Below, piece after piece: positions 52,481-64,000 of a DNA stretch of 64,000 bases (position 1 is the first letter of the stretch; the number at the start of each line of letters is the position of its first letter). The position numbers and the translations under genes were made by a program. The notes under the pieces were generated by a model. It was not told the DNA's origin. It was given only the letters and a program-made list of their open reading frames with translations, and made no database searches. This stretch comes from Mytilisepta virgata (taxonomy: Eukaryota; Mollusca; Bivalvia; Mytilida; Mytilidae), in NCBI GenBank assembly GCA_028015205.1, contig CM051512.1, positions 3,594,755 to 3,658,754 of the forward strand, in the 5' to 3' direction.

Positions 52481-55050
52481 AATATTGAATTTTCCCTTTG
52501 TTTAATACTCTCTATGGATTCATTATTGTACACTAGGGCACCAAGAAGGATAAGACGGGAGGATTTTAAGACCACTTCGAAGTGTCTGCATATTTTATGT
52601 AAAATATTGGAAAATGTTGTAAAACCGCTTTTATTTCCCTCTCTCACTCCCGGAATGAAACGTGGAATGAACTTGTCATTGGAACTTCAAGGGCTGAGAG
52701 TGTACGCATATCCAGAAATGTAAGTATGAAAGCTTATAATAAATTGCATTTTTGACTGTATGCAACAATTTTAATATAAAAAAAAATTAGAAGGGATTTC
52801 AATTAGTTTAAAGGACGGACAGACAAGACTGAAATAATAACGATTTCTTCGAATATTCATTTTATTTTTCGAGGATAATAATAAAAAAAAATCAACAGAA
52901 AGCATAGAGCAAATGAAAACAAATTTCATAAAATTCATCCTGTATATAAAACATTATGCTCATACTTGAAATGTTAACTTGATCGTTGATGAATTTGTGG
53001 TAACACTTTATTAATATTGTTTTCAATTGTACGTGCATGAACTACAGAATAAAGTCCCAAAAAATTGAAGTGATTGTTTCCTAAAAATAGAAAATACCAT
53101 TTTCTTTTTATAAAGTAGAATATATATCATTTTCAGATTTTTTTCGTTATCTTCTTGTCAAATTAAATACATTGGTCAGCATAAATAAATAAAAAAGCCA
53201 TGATCAATTTAGGTGTGAGAAAAATGCATGGCCTGTTTCAACCAGGAATTGTTTTGGTTTAAGTGAAAACAAAAATTTAGGCCGCGATAACAACGAAAAA
53301 AAGAAACCTACAGTACCAAAATTTTGGTTACAAAAGTAGGCAGAATCAAACATTTCTGAAAAACTGAACCACTAGCTTCACTAACACTCACAAGAAACGC
53401 TGGAGTGATTTCAGGTTTGTATTACCTAACAATGATAATTCCATATAGAAACAAAACGTGAGTCACTCCAGCTAGGTGCTCCTAAATAGTAAGAATGTCC
53501 TGTTCTGTTAAATTAATCGTTCATTATTTACATTTTCTTGGCCCCCTTCTTAAATTCGATATATGTTCATAACAGCCCAAAACCGATCCGTTACTATACA
53601 AAACTGACATATATTACAAATATCAAACAAGCATACCTTTTTGGAATATAAAGAGGACAAATATACCTAAGGAGCAATAAAAAAAACGTAATCCATTGGA
53701 CAGACAAACCCGGGAAGACAAATGAACAGCCACAAGCACAACAAATAAACACAGAAAACTAAAAAAACAATGAACAACACGAACTCCTATAAAAACCACG
53801 AGTGAACACAGGTATTCCGAAAGGGTAAGGAGATCCTGCTGGTATAAATAAAGTCTTCTATCCCATTACTCCCTACATTACTCTCAATTTTCGGCTTGTC
53901 TAAAAAAAAATGTAATAATAAAAATAGGACCAGATTAGTTCTATTAAACTTAATGCGGTACCGAAAAGGTAAAACGAAAGATATTTTAAAATTTTACACA
54001 TGATTGATTTTTTATATATAAAAGAGGACAAACATACTTAAGGAGAAAAAAACGCAATCCATTAGACAGACAAACCCGGGAACACAAATGAACAACCACA
54101 ATCACAACAAATATACAGTGAACACTGAGAAAACAATGAACAACACGAACCCCTATAAAAACCAGGAGTGAACTCAGGTGCCCCGAAAGGGTAAGCAGTT
54201 CCTGTTCCGTAAACGGTACCCGTCGTGAATTTCAACAAAGTCAAATCGGTAAAGGTAAAGGTCAACATCTATCTTTAAATCAATATATCATATATATATC
54301 TTTGTGCGATAGAATAAAAAAATGCGTTAAAACACAGAAATATAGAATGTAAATGCTATAAGGATTAAAAATTATTGGTTATAGACAATCACAAAAATAC
54401 CATTTCTGTAATAAAATTTCAAAATTAGAAAACACAATTTTGTAATTAAATTTTAAGAAATAAGAAAGATAGATGAACTATTCATCCAGCAAAATGGTTA
54501 AGGCCTGGAAATCAAATGATTTTTTTAAAATAAATATTCCGATTTATTTCGTTTGTCTATATAAATAAATACCATTTGAGTCCAAATGACATGACTCAAC
54601 AGACAGACACGAGTACACAACTGAAAAATAGATATTTATTAAATTTTCATTTATCTGTTTTATAATTAAAAAAAAATTAGCACACAGTGACAGACTAATA
54701 CAATATTATGCAGCTAAACAATTCGAATTTTTTGGCTTGAAAACCATGCAGCCATTGATGCAGACAGAAAGTGATATAATATGACCCTGACCTTTTGTTA
54801 TGGGGACTTGAAAAATCTTCCAAGTATCATCATTCTCATTCTTCGATGCATGTACATCAATTAACTATCTGCAAGGTTTCACAGGTCTGGGTGAAACACG
54901 ATATTGGAATTTGATTTCACAAAAGACGTGCTATCCATGCAATAATTATATAAAAGTCCTCACGGTTCTAATATGCTAGCTCGCATCTTATTTCTTTTAT
55001 AATTTCACCCTTTCCGGTAAATTTGGTTTTTAAATCTGCTGTAATACATT
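52481..55050. other. intergenic repeats, no gene seen
   Basis: Holds a copy of the 28560-28800 repeat (53180-53360), two inverted R6 copies (53671-53835, 54050-54245) and otherwise AT-rich DNA without coding signal. Confidence 0.55.
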
Positions 55051-55447
55051 TGCTTTATCGCTGGTCAAATAGGAAATCAATAGGATTTGAAATAGTTGTT
55101 TTAGTTCGAGAGAACATATGAATAGTAAACAAATAAGCAAGAAAAAAATATAGGTTCATGTGCTCATTTTAGAGCTACAAGGCCTTGAAAATTTGGAGGA
55201 AATGGGTGTTCTCTGGATTTTTCATTGTCTTTGCATTGACAACTTCAGTCTCTCAAAAATGTATGAAAAAAATAAAAAGGATTTCATAAAATTTTGTCAA
55301 ATACCATTTTAAGGTATATATGATTGAATTATAAAAGAAAAAGTGGAAGTTCATTGGCAAAACATTTAATGTTTAAGAAATGGATAAAACACCAGGATTC
55401 CGAAAATCTTACAAAACGACCAAAACATGACCAGCGAGCATCCTTAA
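55051..55447. repeat. MITE-like element, family 1, copy 3
   Basis: Right end CCAGCGAGCATCCTTAA intact; the left end TTTATCGCTGGTC has lost the TTAAGGATG part. The interior matches copies 1 and 2 closely. Confidence 0.8.
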
Positions 55448-57119
55448 AATTCCACAATTTTAACCTTTTGGTCATTTTTGGTATATTTGAATTTGCTCTT
55501 CAACTCTTTGGATTGTTTGGGTTTTTAACATTTTGGGCTTTTAGCACAACTGATGAGTCGTAAATCAATAAAATGTGCACAGTGTGCATCAAAATTGGTA
55601 CCAAAGAATTTTATTTTGGCCTTGTGCAATGTCTATAAGACATAAATAGTTATAGATTTGAAATGATATGCATGCATAAGTAAAAAATTATTTTTTATAA
55701 AGATATATGTTAAAACAAGTTCCAAGTTCCAAGTTCCAAGCTCGGAGTTGAAAACTGTAGCAGACTCCTAGAACAATTTACCTTTTCTTCATAGTTTTTT
55801 AAAATCATTATCTCGCTCATCTATAGCTCTGTCTTTATATCTTTATATGGTTTTCTCGTTTAGTTATTTGTTCATTAATAATATCTGCTCTTTAATTTTT
55901 CGGTTTGATTTCAACATTTTCTCTTTTTTTTAGGTTTATGTTTTTTATTCCTTTAGTTTTACATGTATCTTTGTGGCATTATTGTGTTCCATTTTCATGA
56001 CTTTTACCTTTTCTTGTATTCTTAAGTTATAGAATTATCTGTTTTGTCGCTTTGGTATTCTTTTGCGGATATTTCACACACACCCGAACAAATTATACTG
56101 ATTCCATGCCTAACAGTCTTGTCTGTTACCCCTAAATGCTATATGCTTGGTTAAGAAGCAGCAATTACCAATTTTAATGTTTTTGGTTGGACACAGCCAG
56201 GAATCAAACCCATCGAAACTGGTGGTGATAAAAAGGACAAATATACCTAAGGAGCAATACAAAAAACGTAATCCATTGGACAGACAAACCCGGGAAGACA
56301 AATGAACAACCACAAGCACAACAAATAAACCCACAAAAATAAAAAACAATAAACAACACGAACTCCTATAAAAACCAGGAGTGAACCCAGGTGCTCCGGA
56401 AGGGTAAGCAGTTCCTGCTCCGTATACGGCACCCGTCGTGAAGTTCAAGAAAGTCAATCCGGGTGAAGTTTCAAATCGGTGGAGGCACTTGAAAGGTTAC
56501 GACAGTGGGAACTGGTCCAAGATCATCTTAGATATTGGAACACTGTAATGGTCAATCAATTCGTGATGACGACCGTAAAACTTCCCGATACACAACCAAA
56601 TGGATAACAGGAAAGGTCAAAAAATGACATATTAATCAATCAAAACAACACAACCGACAGCACAAAACAGAAACATGAACATAACAGAGAGTCAGGATAG
56701 TCTTGACTTGGTACAGACACTGAACAGTGGTGGGGTTAAACCGGTTTTATGGGTAGCCAAACCCCCCCTCTTATCTATCCTGACACTCTGGTGTATAAAG
56801 CACACTATAAAACCAATACAGTATGAACCAATAAGGTGACTGCTTGCTAAAACTGCAAAATTAGACTGGACGGTACATAATTTAGATAGCAGGGTCTGAA
56901 TACTACCACCAGACCACCAAGGCTAATTGGTTTCAATGTGTTCATGCTGCCTTGTAAAATTATTCTCTTGCATGTATTTCTGGAAAGATGGATGGATGAA
57001 TTATTTTTTAATGTCCAGTGGCAGCCATTAGGTGCATATCAGGACGAGAACATGTTGATATGATATGAATATGATCCCTGCTTTGTACTAGACCGACACC
57101 CTGAACCGGATTTTTACCA
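55448..57119. other. intergenic repeats, no gene seen
   Basis: Contains an inverted R6 copy (56229-56530), a partial SINE-like piece (56150-56215, AACCCAT...) and a further dispersed segment (56660-56960, GAGTCAGGATAGTC). Confidence 0.5.
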
Positions 57120-57330
57120 TGCTAGCTCATGAGGTAAATGTCTGCAGGAAGACATATCACCCACTCAGACACATTATACCGACTCTGAGCTGACCACTCC
57201 TTTGCTCTAACTCCTAGATGCAGAGAAGCAGCAAATACCAATTTTAATGTGATACAGCCAGGGATCGAACCCATGACCTTCTGCACATGAGGCGAGCACA
57301 CTACTACGAGACCACCGAGGTGGTTTCCAG
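57120..57330 (-). mobile_element. second tRNA-derived SINE type
   Basis: On the minus strand CCACCTCGGTGGTCTCGTAG is an A-box-like head and GGGTTCGATCCC a perfect B box, followed by GCTGTATCACATTAAAATTG. Different from the 48820 family. Confidence 0.65.
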
Positions 57331-57374
57331 GAATAAAGAAAATGCTCATACAAATATGATTTGCAAAATAAATA

Positions 57375-57380
57375 TTTATT
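57375..57380 (-). terminator. poly(A) signal of the MAM/EGF gene
   Basis: AATAAA on the minus strand 78 bases after the TGA of the proposed last exon, which supports that exon. Confidence 0.6.
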
Positions 57381-57457
57381 TTTAATATAAAAATATCTCT
57401 ATTATCACAGAAGGTCCAAGTTCAGAGTTGATGACTACACCATACTCATGGTACGAT

Positions 57458-57474
57458 TCATCTCTTCTTTACAC
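57458..57474 (-). CDS. MAM/EGF gene, proposed last coding exon
   Basis: After TTCTATTACAG the bases GT complete Cys with the T left by the previous exon, then Val-Lys-Lys-Arg-stop (TGA 57460-57458). If instead the weak donor at 58019 is not used, the frame ends SCSMYL-stop at 58003. The poly(A) signal at 57375 favours the spliced form. Confidence 0.55.
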
Positions 57475-60400
57475 CTGTAATAGAATAAAATATGTTTAAA
57501 ATTGCTATTGAAAATTTCTGAAATGAATTTTTGCTTCTTTTAAACCTGTGAATATGTAAATTAAGTGTGACAAAAAACTCATTTGTACAATTTTTGGGTT
57601 TAAGATAACATCAATGGTTGATTCTATCCGTATATACTTTCAAAGATTTGATGTAAGAAATTTATGTGAGAATTATAAAAATTCAAGTATTACTGGATAT
57701 AAGCCAGACTGTTGTTTCTCACAGTTTTTTAAGTTTATTTGTTGGCTTTCAAATGTTTTGGTCACGAGTGTAACTGATGGAGGCCAATACAGAAATACAC
57801 ATTAAAATTTATTATTTTACTAAATTTGCTTCTTTTCATCTAAAAGTTTTGTAACTTGACAAGGTTTTGACAATAATTATATAAATTCAACGAAGAAAAT
57901 GTCCGATTAACAGCAAATCAGATTTTTCCTGTATTACAGTCTGCCCAGATACATGGCTGTACATTGCCAAGCTAACCAGATCTTTCCAGTTAAAAATATT
58001 TTCTACAAATACATACTACAAGATCCAGAGGTCAAACGAAGGTCGTCAATAGCTATGTCTCCTCTAAATGATGATCCTCTATTTCCAACTATCTGAATCT
58101 GAAAAAAAGTTTATATTGTTCTATGTAAAATATTCTGTATATGTATTATTCCCTGTAATCCTTTCACCTAGAGGAATTTTCAAGGAATCTTGACATGATT
58201 GTTTCGGAGTTAAATGTGCCGTCCATTTCGCTGAAATAGTATGCATTATTGTAAAGGGGCCAGCTGAAGCCCACCTCGGGGTGTGGGATTTTCTCACATC
58301 ATTGAAGACCCATTGGTAGCCTTGAACTGTTTTCTGCTCTTTGGTCGGGTTGTTGTCTCTTTGACACAATCCCCATTTCCATTCTCTATTCTATGATTGG
58401 ACCGTTTCAGAATTGTTTTGTTTATAAATAAAAGGGGGGAGAACCTCTTACACTACATGTTGTGTATTAGACCAATTCATGTGAAATGATAGATTATTAC
58501 CCACCTCTTCTAAAACATATGGGTGGTTGGGAAGATTTGTTTGGCTAGGCCAATCCACAAGAAAATTTTCCCTGTCTTTGTTCAGTTTGGCTACTCACCA
58601 AGTCATTATGTCAAATCAAAGATTCTAAAAGAAAAAGACTAAAAAAAATTCCTAAAATCACATTCCAGAAAAATATAAAAATCTGGGGCAGGCCGATTTT
58701 CAAAAGGCAGGGACAGGGATGTTTATTCATCAATACACTTTAATCAATTGGGAATTAAAGCTCAATAAGTGGTAGTTGTTATCCATTTGTACCTCTATAG
58801 CAGATAATGCATATAATAACTTTTTTCATGTAAAACCTTACCACAGGATCAGAGAATTGTGGGATATCAATGGAGTCTGTATTCCACTGGTTTCCTTGGT
58901 CACCACTCTTAACCCAGTATTGACTTAATGTAGTACCCCTTTGTCCAGCTAGAACTTCCAGCTGTCCAGGTGAACCATACATGTGATACTGGAAGGTCAA
59001 ACACCATGGGGTACCTGCAACAAAGAATTTAAAGACCACATAACAATTACTTTGCAGACCTACCAAGTCTTTATTTACAGTGTTCCAATATCAAAGATGA
59101 TGTTGGACCTGTTCCCACTGTCGTAACATTTCTTGTGATTACCACCGGTTTTATTTTGTTGAACTTCATGACTGATGTAGTATATGGAGCAGGAACTGCT
59201 ACCTTTCCAGAGCACCTGAGTTCACTCCTGGTTTTTATAGGAGTTCGTGTTGTTCATTGTTTTTTAGTTTTCAGTGTTGTGCTTGTGGTTGTTCATTTGT
59301 CTTCCCAGGTTTTATCTGTCTAATGAATAGCAGAATGCATAATACTGTATGGATTCTACTCAAGCTTTGTATGCCAAATCTATTTGAAAAAAGGGTTGGA
59401 TGCTTTACACAGAATTCTGTAGTGGCACTTAAAATTACTTTGTAATGAGGGTTTCTAAGATTTGGTTACTTGACTTGACACCTCTTTGTATCTGTACACA
59501 ATTTACACAGAATTCTGTAACTTGTAATGAAGAATTCCTTGTGGTTTGTAGGTATCTAACCATTGGTTACTCGACTTGACACCTCCGTGTAGATGTACAT
59601 ACTTTACACAGAATTCTTTTGACAGACTTACTTTGTAATGAAGACTTCCTTGTGGTTATTATAGCTCTATGACAATTAGTCACTGGATGTGACATCTCCA
59701 TATAGATGTGCACGCTTTACACAGAATTCTATAGAAAGACTTACCTTTTACTGGCGAGTTCCTAGCTAAGTATGGCTATAAGAAATTATCACTGGACTTG
59801 ACAATTTTTATAAGTATTCACACTTTACACAAAATTCTCTAGTAGGACTTACCTTGTACTGAAAACGTCGTGGTGGTAAGAATAGCCTTCTGACCATTAG
59901 CGACTGGACTTGACACTTCCGTGTAGATATATTTGGAGCCAACAGCAGCTGAGGTTGGTCCAGTATTGCTACTTGGTGTTGAACCCTAAAATACACAAAC
60001 ACATGAGGTGAGCCTAGAATGCCATGCTGAGCTTTTAATGTGTTGGCTTACATGTTACCCAATATGGACACATTATACTGACTCCAAACTGAGCAATCTT
60101 TGCTCTTACTCCTAAATCCGTTTGCTAGGTGAAAAAGCTGTAAATACTAGAGTCTTTGGCTTGACCCAGGCAAGGATAAAAAAGCAGCCTTCTGTACGCA
60201 AGTTATACACACTACCCCAAGACAGACAAGGCAGTTTTGTTATTCTGAAGTGATATAAATCTATGTTTATTCTATCCTTTTGGATTGTTATTTTGGTTTT
60301 CAACATTTTAGGCCTTGAGCACAACTGATGGGTCGTAAATCGACGAAATGTGCACATCTTGTGCATCAAAATTGTTATCCTTCATAATGAAATCCATAGT

Positions 60401-63400
60401 AAGTTTGTTAAAATCACAGGAAAATAACAATAAATCTAAATTTCTATTTTTTTCTGTGTGTTATACTAAGGGTTCATTCCTTGTATTGCACATGGTAGAT
60501 CTCCTTAGCTGAAATTTGGCTTCCTATTTCGGTATTTTTGGTTGAGTACTTCTTGTTTAATATAAGTTTCGGTTTTTGGTCTTCCAAATGTTTCAGTTTT
60601 AATGCTGCTGATGAGAGGTAACTCTTTGAAATGTGTCGTATACAGCATAGTATGAATTTACTACATCTAATATAAGTATCTTTGGATTGTTATTTTATTA
60701 TCTTAGCTGTTTAAATATTAATTCAGATTACATCATTTTTCTTGTTACAGAAGAGTTATAGTATAATGCATAAATTATACGGTTTCTTTCTTTTATCGTA
60801 AAAACTTATTTGCCAAGTTTACATACCGATCTACTAGTCCAATCAAAATCATCTCCTGTTCCATCTGTGAAGATACAAGTCTCACCTGCTTCAAAGCCAC
60901 AGGTAAATGTATTTGTTGCAAGAGAATCTGAAAAAAGGAAATAATCTAAAGTCTATCATGTATTTAGATATAATAAATTAAATACTGTAAAATAACTAAT
61001 TTAATGGGGTTAAAATTTCGTAGATTTGCTTCTGAAAATGATTTCGTGGATTTCAAATTCAACAAATAATGATCGTATTTGAGCATTTTAAACGTAATTT
61101 TAATGACCTAGCCATCAGAAATTGATAGAAGTGAGTACTCAATGCATTTGAGGGTGTCAAAATACGTTGATTTAATTATCAAATGAAAATAACATATGTG
61201 CTTGTGTGTTAAATTTAACTCATGATAATCAACAATGACAGTGTAATTTACAATGAATTTAACAAAATATAGTTTGTTTTCGTTTATTTTCTATAACTGT
61301 AATGTTAACATACAAACAACACTTTTCATGAATATTGATTTTATTGAAAAATAACCAACATTCTCCTGAAAACATTTTGTTGTGGATTAATTTTCGTTGA
61401 TTAATCTTATCCATGAAATAAACGAAATTAAATCCTGAATGAAACTTTCTGCTTTTACAATAATGGTAGCAATAACTGTTGGAGAAAAGTTCAGATTGAA
61501 GAAGTCTAAAATATCCTTACAGATATGTTTGGGTCAGGACTGACAATAGGGTTTTGTCAGGAAGACATAAAATGTTTTTCTTTTTTTCACTATGTACATT
61601 ATATTTGAAGCATTGTCCAGAATATGTTTCTGATATCTTTTCTAAACTATTTAAGGCTAGATTTTGTCATGAAATTATTTAAAAATTTGGTTAAAGAATT
61701 CTTCAAAATTAAGTAAAGGTAACAGTATCTAAGCACAAATCTTTGTCCTTAGATAGTTCTGGTTAAGCTTTTTGGTAATTTTTAATACCTTTTGAGGTCC
61801 CAATAATTCAAAAATTATTCCAAGCACTACAGTAATGTCCTGGATTGCCTTTCACAAAAAATTGTATGGCTACGATTGCTTGGTACATCTAATTACGTGT
61901 ATTTAGAATATAAGGTTATGTCACAGTAACCACAATCATGGTCATGTGATTTTTTATGAACCCCAACTCTCATGGGAAATTATAGCCTACAAATAGTTTC
62001 ATGGGTAGTCCCAGGAAATCCTGTTGAAAAAATACTGGTACCCAAGTTCTCATAGCTATATATTACTTACCAACACTTTCACAGGTGGAACCAGTAAATC
62101 CGGCTTGACAAATACAGGTAAAACCTCCTGCATCCTCCACACAGCTACCTTGGTTATAACATGGATTACTGTTGCATACACTTACTGCTGGACCTAAATA
62201 AAATGTTTCTATTTCAATGAAATATTCACTTTGTAATGTCGGGGAATTGTAGTGTAGTATTTAGTGTGTGGGACCGAGAAGCCCAAAATATCTGGTTCAA
62301 TTCCTGTTCAGGATGAAAATGTCAGGGATCAAATTTGCAATGCCCTTTCAAAACCATTTGTGAGAATGGTCTCAAAAAAAAAAAAATGTTATTCCGGCGG
62401 ATGGAAACGAAAAAAAAAAGTTCCATATTAAGGCTGAGCAATCCTTTTAGCACATTAATGACTCCAATATACTTGTAGAAATAGAGTAGGCTAAATTAAA
62501 GGTTTCCTAAACAGTACATGGTTAGAATCAATTATAATTTGTGAGAAATTCCTATTTCACATGCATTAAGTTCACTAGGAATAGGTTCACTCAGTTCCTG
62601 AATTGTTGGAAAATTTACTTACATACTACAAGTAGTACTCATACATGACTATTTCATACAAAATCCAAGCTTATTTTTTCATTTGTATGATATTCAAACT
62701 GAGCCATGACATAATTTTGCAATAAATTATAACTGTTATCCAGCTGACTGACATAAACCAAAGCCATGCAAAACTGACTGCTCAGGTTTCCCATAAAGTG
62801 AAAATATTTAAGGGTTGGCAGGTTGGATTTTCCCCACCTAGTTTCAGTCTGCAAAGCATTCTGTAAAATACATAAATTTGATTATTTTCAAGTTTAAATA
62901 AAATGTTCTTTTAACTGAAAATTTTTGAAAATAGTTTCATTTCATTCACGATTCCGTAAAATTAGCAATTTTAAAACATGGCAGACCAAAGCTGCAAGAT
63001 TTTATAACAGACCGTCAGACAATTTAAATCTTCATAAATAATTGCCACAAAACGAACCCAGAGATGTAATTTATTTTTTCATTTGATGAAAAAAAAAAGA
63101 GAAGAATTGACCTGCATGGAAGGTGAAAACAGACCTTGTCGGGTTTGGTGAAACCAGCAATCAATTTTCCATGGCCTGTTATTGTAATAGATAATTTGTT
63201 TCAGGTGTCAATATATAAATCAATACTTACAGGCACCCATTGTAAGAGTCAAAGAATCTATGGCTATATCTGCCTTATAAGATGAACCTCTAACAACTTC
63301 CACGGATAACTGTAAAAGGTAAAATAAATAATAATAATATTTGTTTAGTTGGGGATTTATGCCGTTTTCAGCACATTTGGCTATTTTGCGGCCGCCAGTT

Positions 63401-64000
63401 TTTTATTGGTGGAGGAAGCCAGAGTACCCAGAGAGAACCACCGACTTTCGGTAGGAAAATTGGCAATCCTTGTCAATTAAGCTTGGAGTCAAACACACCC
63501 CGGCACAGGTGAGATTCGAAATCACAACCTCAGTGTTGACAGGCTGGTGATCAGTAGTCATGACAAACTACCTGGACCACTTGGCCACCAAGACACCCAT
63601 AATAATAATAATAGTACCTCCTGTGTGTACTGCATACATCCTACACTGATTACCATGAAATACTTGTTGACTGTACTACATTTCAAATAAAAAAGTTCCG
63701 TATTTGATAAGATAAGATAATGTTTATTCTAATGGAATTGCCCGAATTGTTATTATAAAGAAACTGATTTTTAAATTACTTACCACAGGGTCATTGTAAC
63801 TTGAAGGAAACTCAACCTGTGCATAGTTCCACTGGTCACCTTGGTCACCAGACACGGACCATAACTGGTTCTCTGCAAAACCTCTACTACCTATGCTTAC
63901 AGATAATGTATCTGGTAACCCATACATGTGGTAATAAAACTGGAGACAGTATGTAGTGGAGTCTACAAAAATAGCAATACATAATTTCTTGATTCAGAAA
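57458..64000 (-). CDS. MAM-EGF-MAM extracellular protein, 3' part of gene
   Basis: Eight exons join in frame: 63962-63784, 63309-63231, 62193-62071, 60927-60827, 59985-59853, 59014-58842, 58098-58020 and 57474-57458. The first two encode the second half of a MAM domain (STTYCLQFYYHMYGLP, GDQGDQWNYAQVEF, RGSSYKADIAIDSLTL), then one EGF domain, then a full MAM domain (FTCGFEAGETCIF, WCLTFQYHMYGSPG, RGSSFRGDIAIDDLRL) and a short tail CVKKR. MAM and EGF domains mediate extracellular protein contacts; the gene product is secreted or an ectodomain. The 5' part, with any signal peptide, lies beyond the right edge. The two MAM halves have matching exon cuts (179 and 173 bases, 79 and 79), so the domain was duplicated. 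No named orthologue recognised. Confidence 0.88.
58020..58098 (-). CDS. MAM/EGF gene exon, end of second MAM domain
   Basis: 79 bases after TTTTTTTCAG; encodes IQIVGNRGSSFRGDIAIDDL and RLTSGS. Donor TT-GTAGTA is weak. Confidence 0.82.
58842..59014 (-). CDS. MAM/EGF gene exon, middle of second MAM domain
   Basis: 173 bases between GTTGCAG and GTAAGG; encodes TPWCLTFQYHMYGSPG, QYWVKSGDQGNQWN and PQFSDPV. Confidence 0.9.
59430..59850. repeat. tandem array of decayed copies of the adjacent exon 3' half
   Basis: About four copies of a roughly 105-115 bp unit. Each matches the end of the exon at 59853-59985, its splice donor (plus strand GACTTACCTT) and following intron (CTTTACACAGAATTCT). Phrases such as TTGACACCTCCGTGTAGATG and GACTTGACA recur. 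Confidence 0.8.
59853..59985 (-). CDS. MAM/EGF gene exon, first part of second MAM domain
   Basis: 133 bases between GTATTTTAG and GTAAGT; encodes GSTPSSNTGPTSAAVGSKYI and VSSPVANGQKAILTTT. Confidence 0.88.
60470..60700. repeat. dispersed repeat R1, partial inverted copy
   Basis: GGGTTCATTCCTTGTATTGC, AGATCTCCTTAGCTGAAATT and GATGAGAGGTAACTC, matching 46260-46510. Lies in an intron of the MAM/EGF gene; the GTCAGAC palindrome end is missing. Confidence 0.85.
60827..60927 (-). CDS. MAM/EGF gene exon, start of second MAM domain
   Basis: 101 bases between CTTTTTTCAG and GTATGT; encodes SLATNTFTCGFEAGETCIFT and GTGDDFDWTSRS, the usual MAM opening with its Cys pair. Confidence 0.88.
60940..62060. 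other. MAM/EGF gene intron, nothing notable
   Basis: AT-rich intron sequence with no coding or repeat signal that I can name. Confidence 0.5.
62071..62193 (-). CDS. MAM/EGF gene exon, EGF domain
   Basis: 123 bases between TATTTAG and GTAAGT; six Cys in EGF order: CNSNPCYNQGSC, then GGFTCICQAGFTGSTCE. One exon per EGF with phase 1 introns on both sides, the usual shuffling module. No calcium-binding signature at its start. Confidence 0.92.
63231..63309 (-). CDS. MAM/EGF gene exon, end of first MAM domain
   Basis: 79 bases between CTTTTACAG and GTAAGT; encodes LSVEVVRGSSYKADIAIDSL and TLTMGA, with Cys completed across the intron. Confidence 0.88.
63341..63596 (-). mobile_element. tRNA-derived SINE in an intron of the MAM/EGF gene
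   Basis: Same family as 48820 and 51443, minus orientation. It is flanked on both sides by (AAT)n, which may be its target site and tail. Confidence 0.85.
63784..63962 (-). CDS. MAM/EGF gene exon, middle of first MAM domain
   Basis: 179 bases between TTTTTGTAG and GTAAGT; encodes STTYCLQFYYHMYGLPDTL and SVSGDQGDQWNYAQVEF. First exon visible; earlier exons lie past 64000. Confidence 0.88.

Overview
The window is nuclear DNA of an animal, most likely a marine bivalve (mussel-like). This rests on AT-rich intergenic DNA, GT-AG introns of one to several kb, a T-box gene of the T-brain family, a MAM/EGF extracellular-protein gene, two Ty3/gypsy-type LTR retrotransposons, tRNA-derived SINEs, foldback and MITE-like elements, and several satellites. 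The species is an inference; everything was read by eye and no database was searched.

Layout. (1) 1-6400, minus strand: 5' part of a gypsy-type element (element A) that runs off the left edge. In transcript order it has a putative tRNA primer site, an extra ORF with a helix-hairpin-helix motif, gag, protease and pol (RT, RNase H, integrase), in several frames. (2) 8001-8311, minus: a possible host first exon, followed on the plus strand by a perfect 34-bp foldback. (3) 8783-17194, minus: a second gypsy-type element (element B), complete between two 220-bp LTRs that differ at one base. It carries an extra 5' ORF resembling an SGNH/GDSL hydrolase, then gag, protease, RT/RNase H and a chromodomain integrase, but pol is broken. 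It also contains a family of short hairpins around an invariant CTAT. (4) 19370-27175, plus: a five-exon gene for a single-pass membrane protein with a tyrosine-motif-rich tail. (5) 27.2-36.1 kb: repeats, including a 31-bp minisatellite and a 109-bp satellite interrupted by a 1.6-kb element with 29-bp terminal inverted repeats. (6) 36831-43215, minus: a six-exon T-brain/Eomes/Tbx21-type T-box gene, 585 codons, with a T-box half-site upstream. (7) 44-57 kb: dispersed repeats, SINEs, a LINE fragment and a 36-bp minisatellite. (8) 57458-64000, minus: the 3' part of a MAM-EGF-MAM protein gene that continues beyond the right edge.

The strongest candidates for something undescribed are in the retrotransposons. 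Both carry a non-canonical ORF upstream of gag (a nucleic-acid-binding-like HhH protein in A, an SGNH-like protein in B). Element B also repeats a hairpin of form GGAAnnG-CTAT-CnnTTCC at least eleven times, with paired changes that keep the stem, in coding and untranslated parts alike. Host-gene points of interest are the tandemly duplicated exon fragments in a MAM-gene intron and the possible autoregulatory T-box site.
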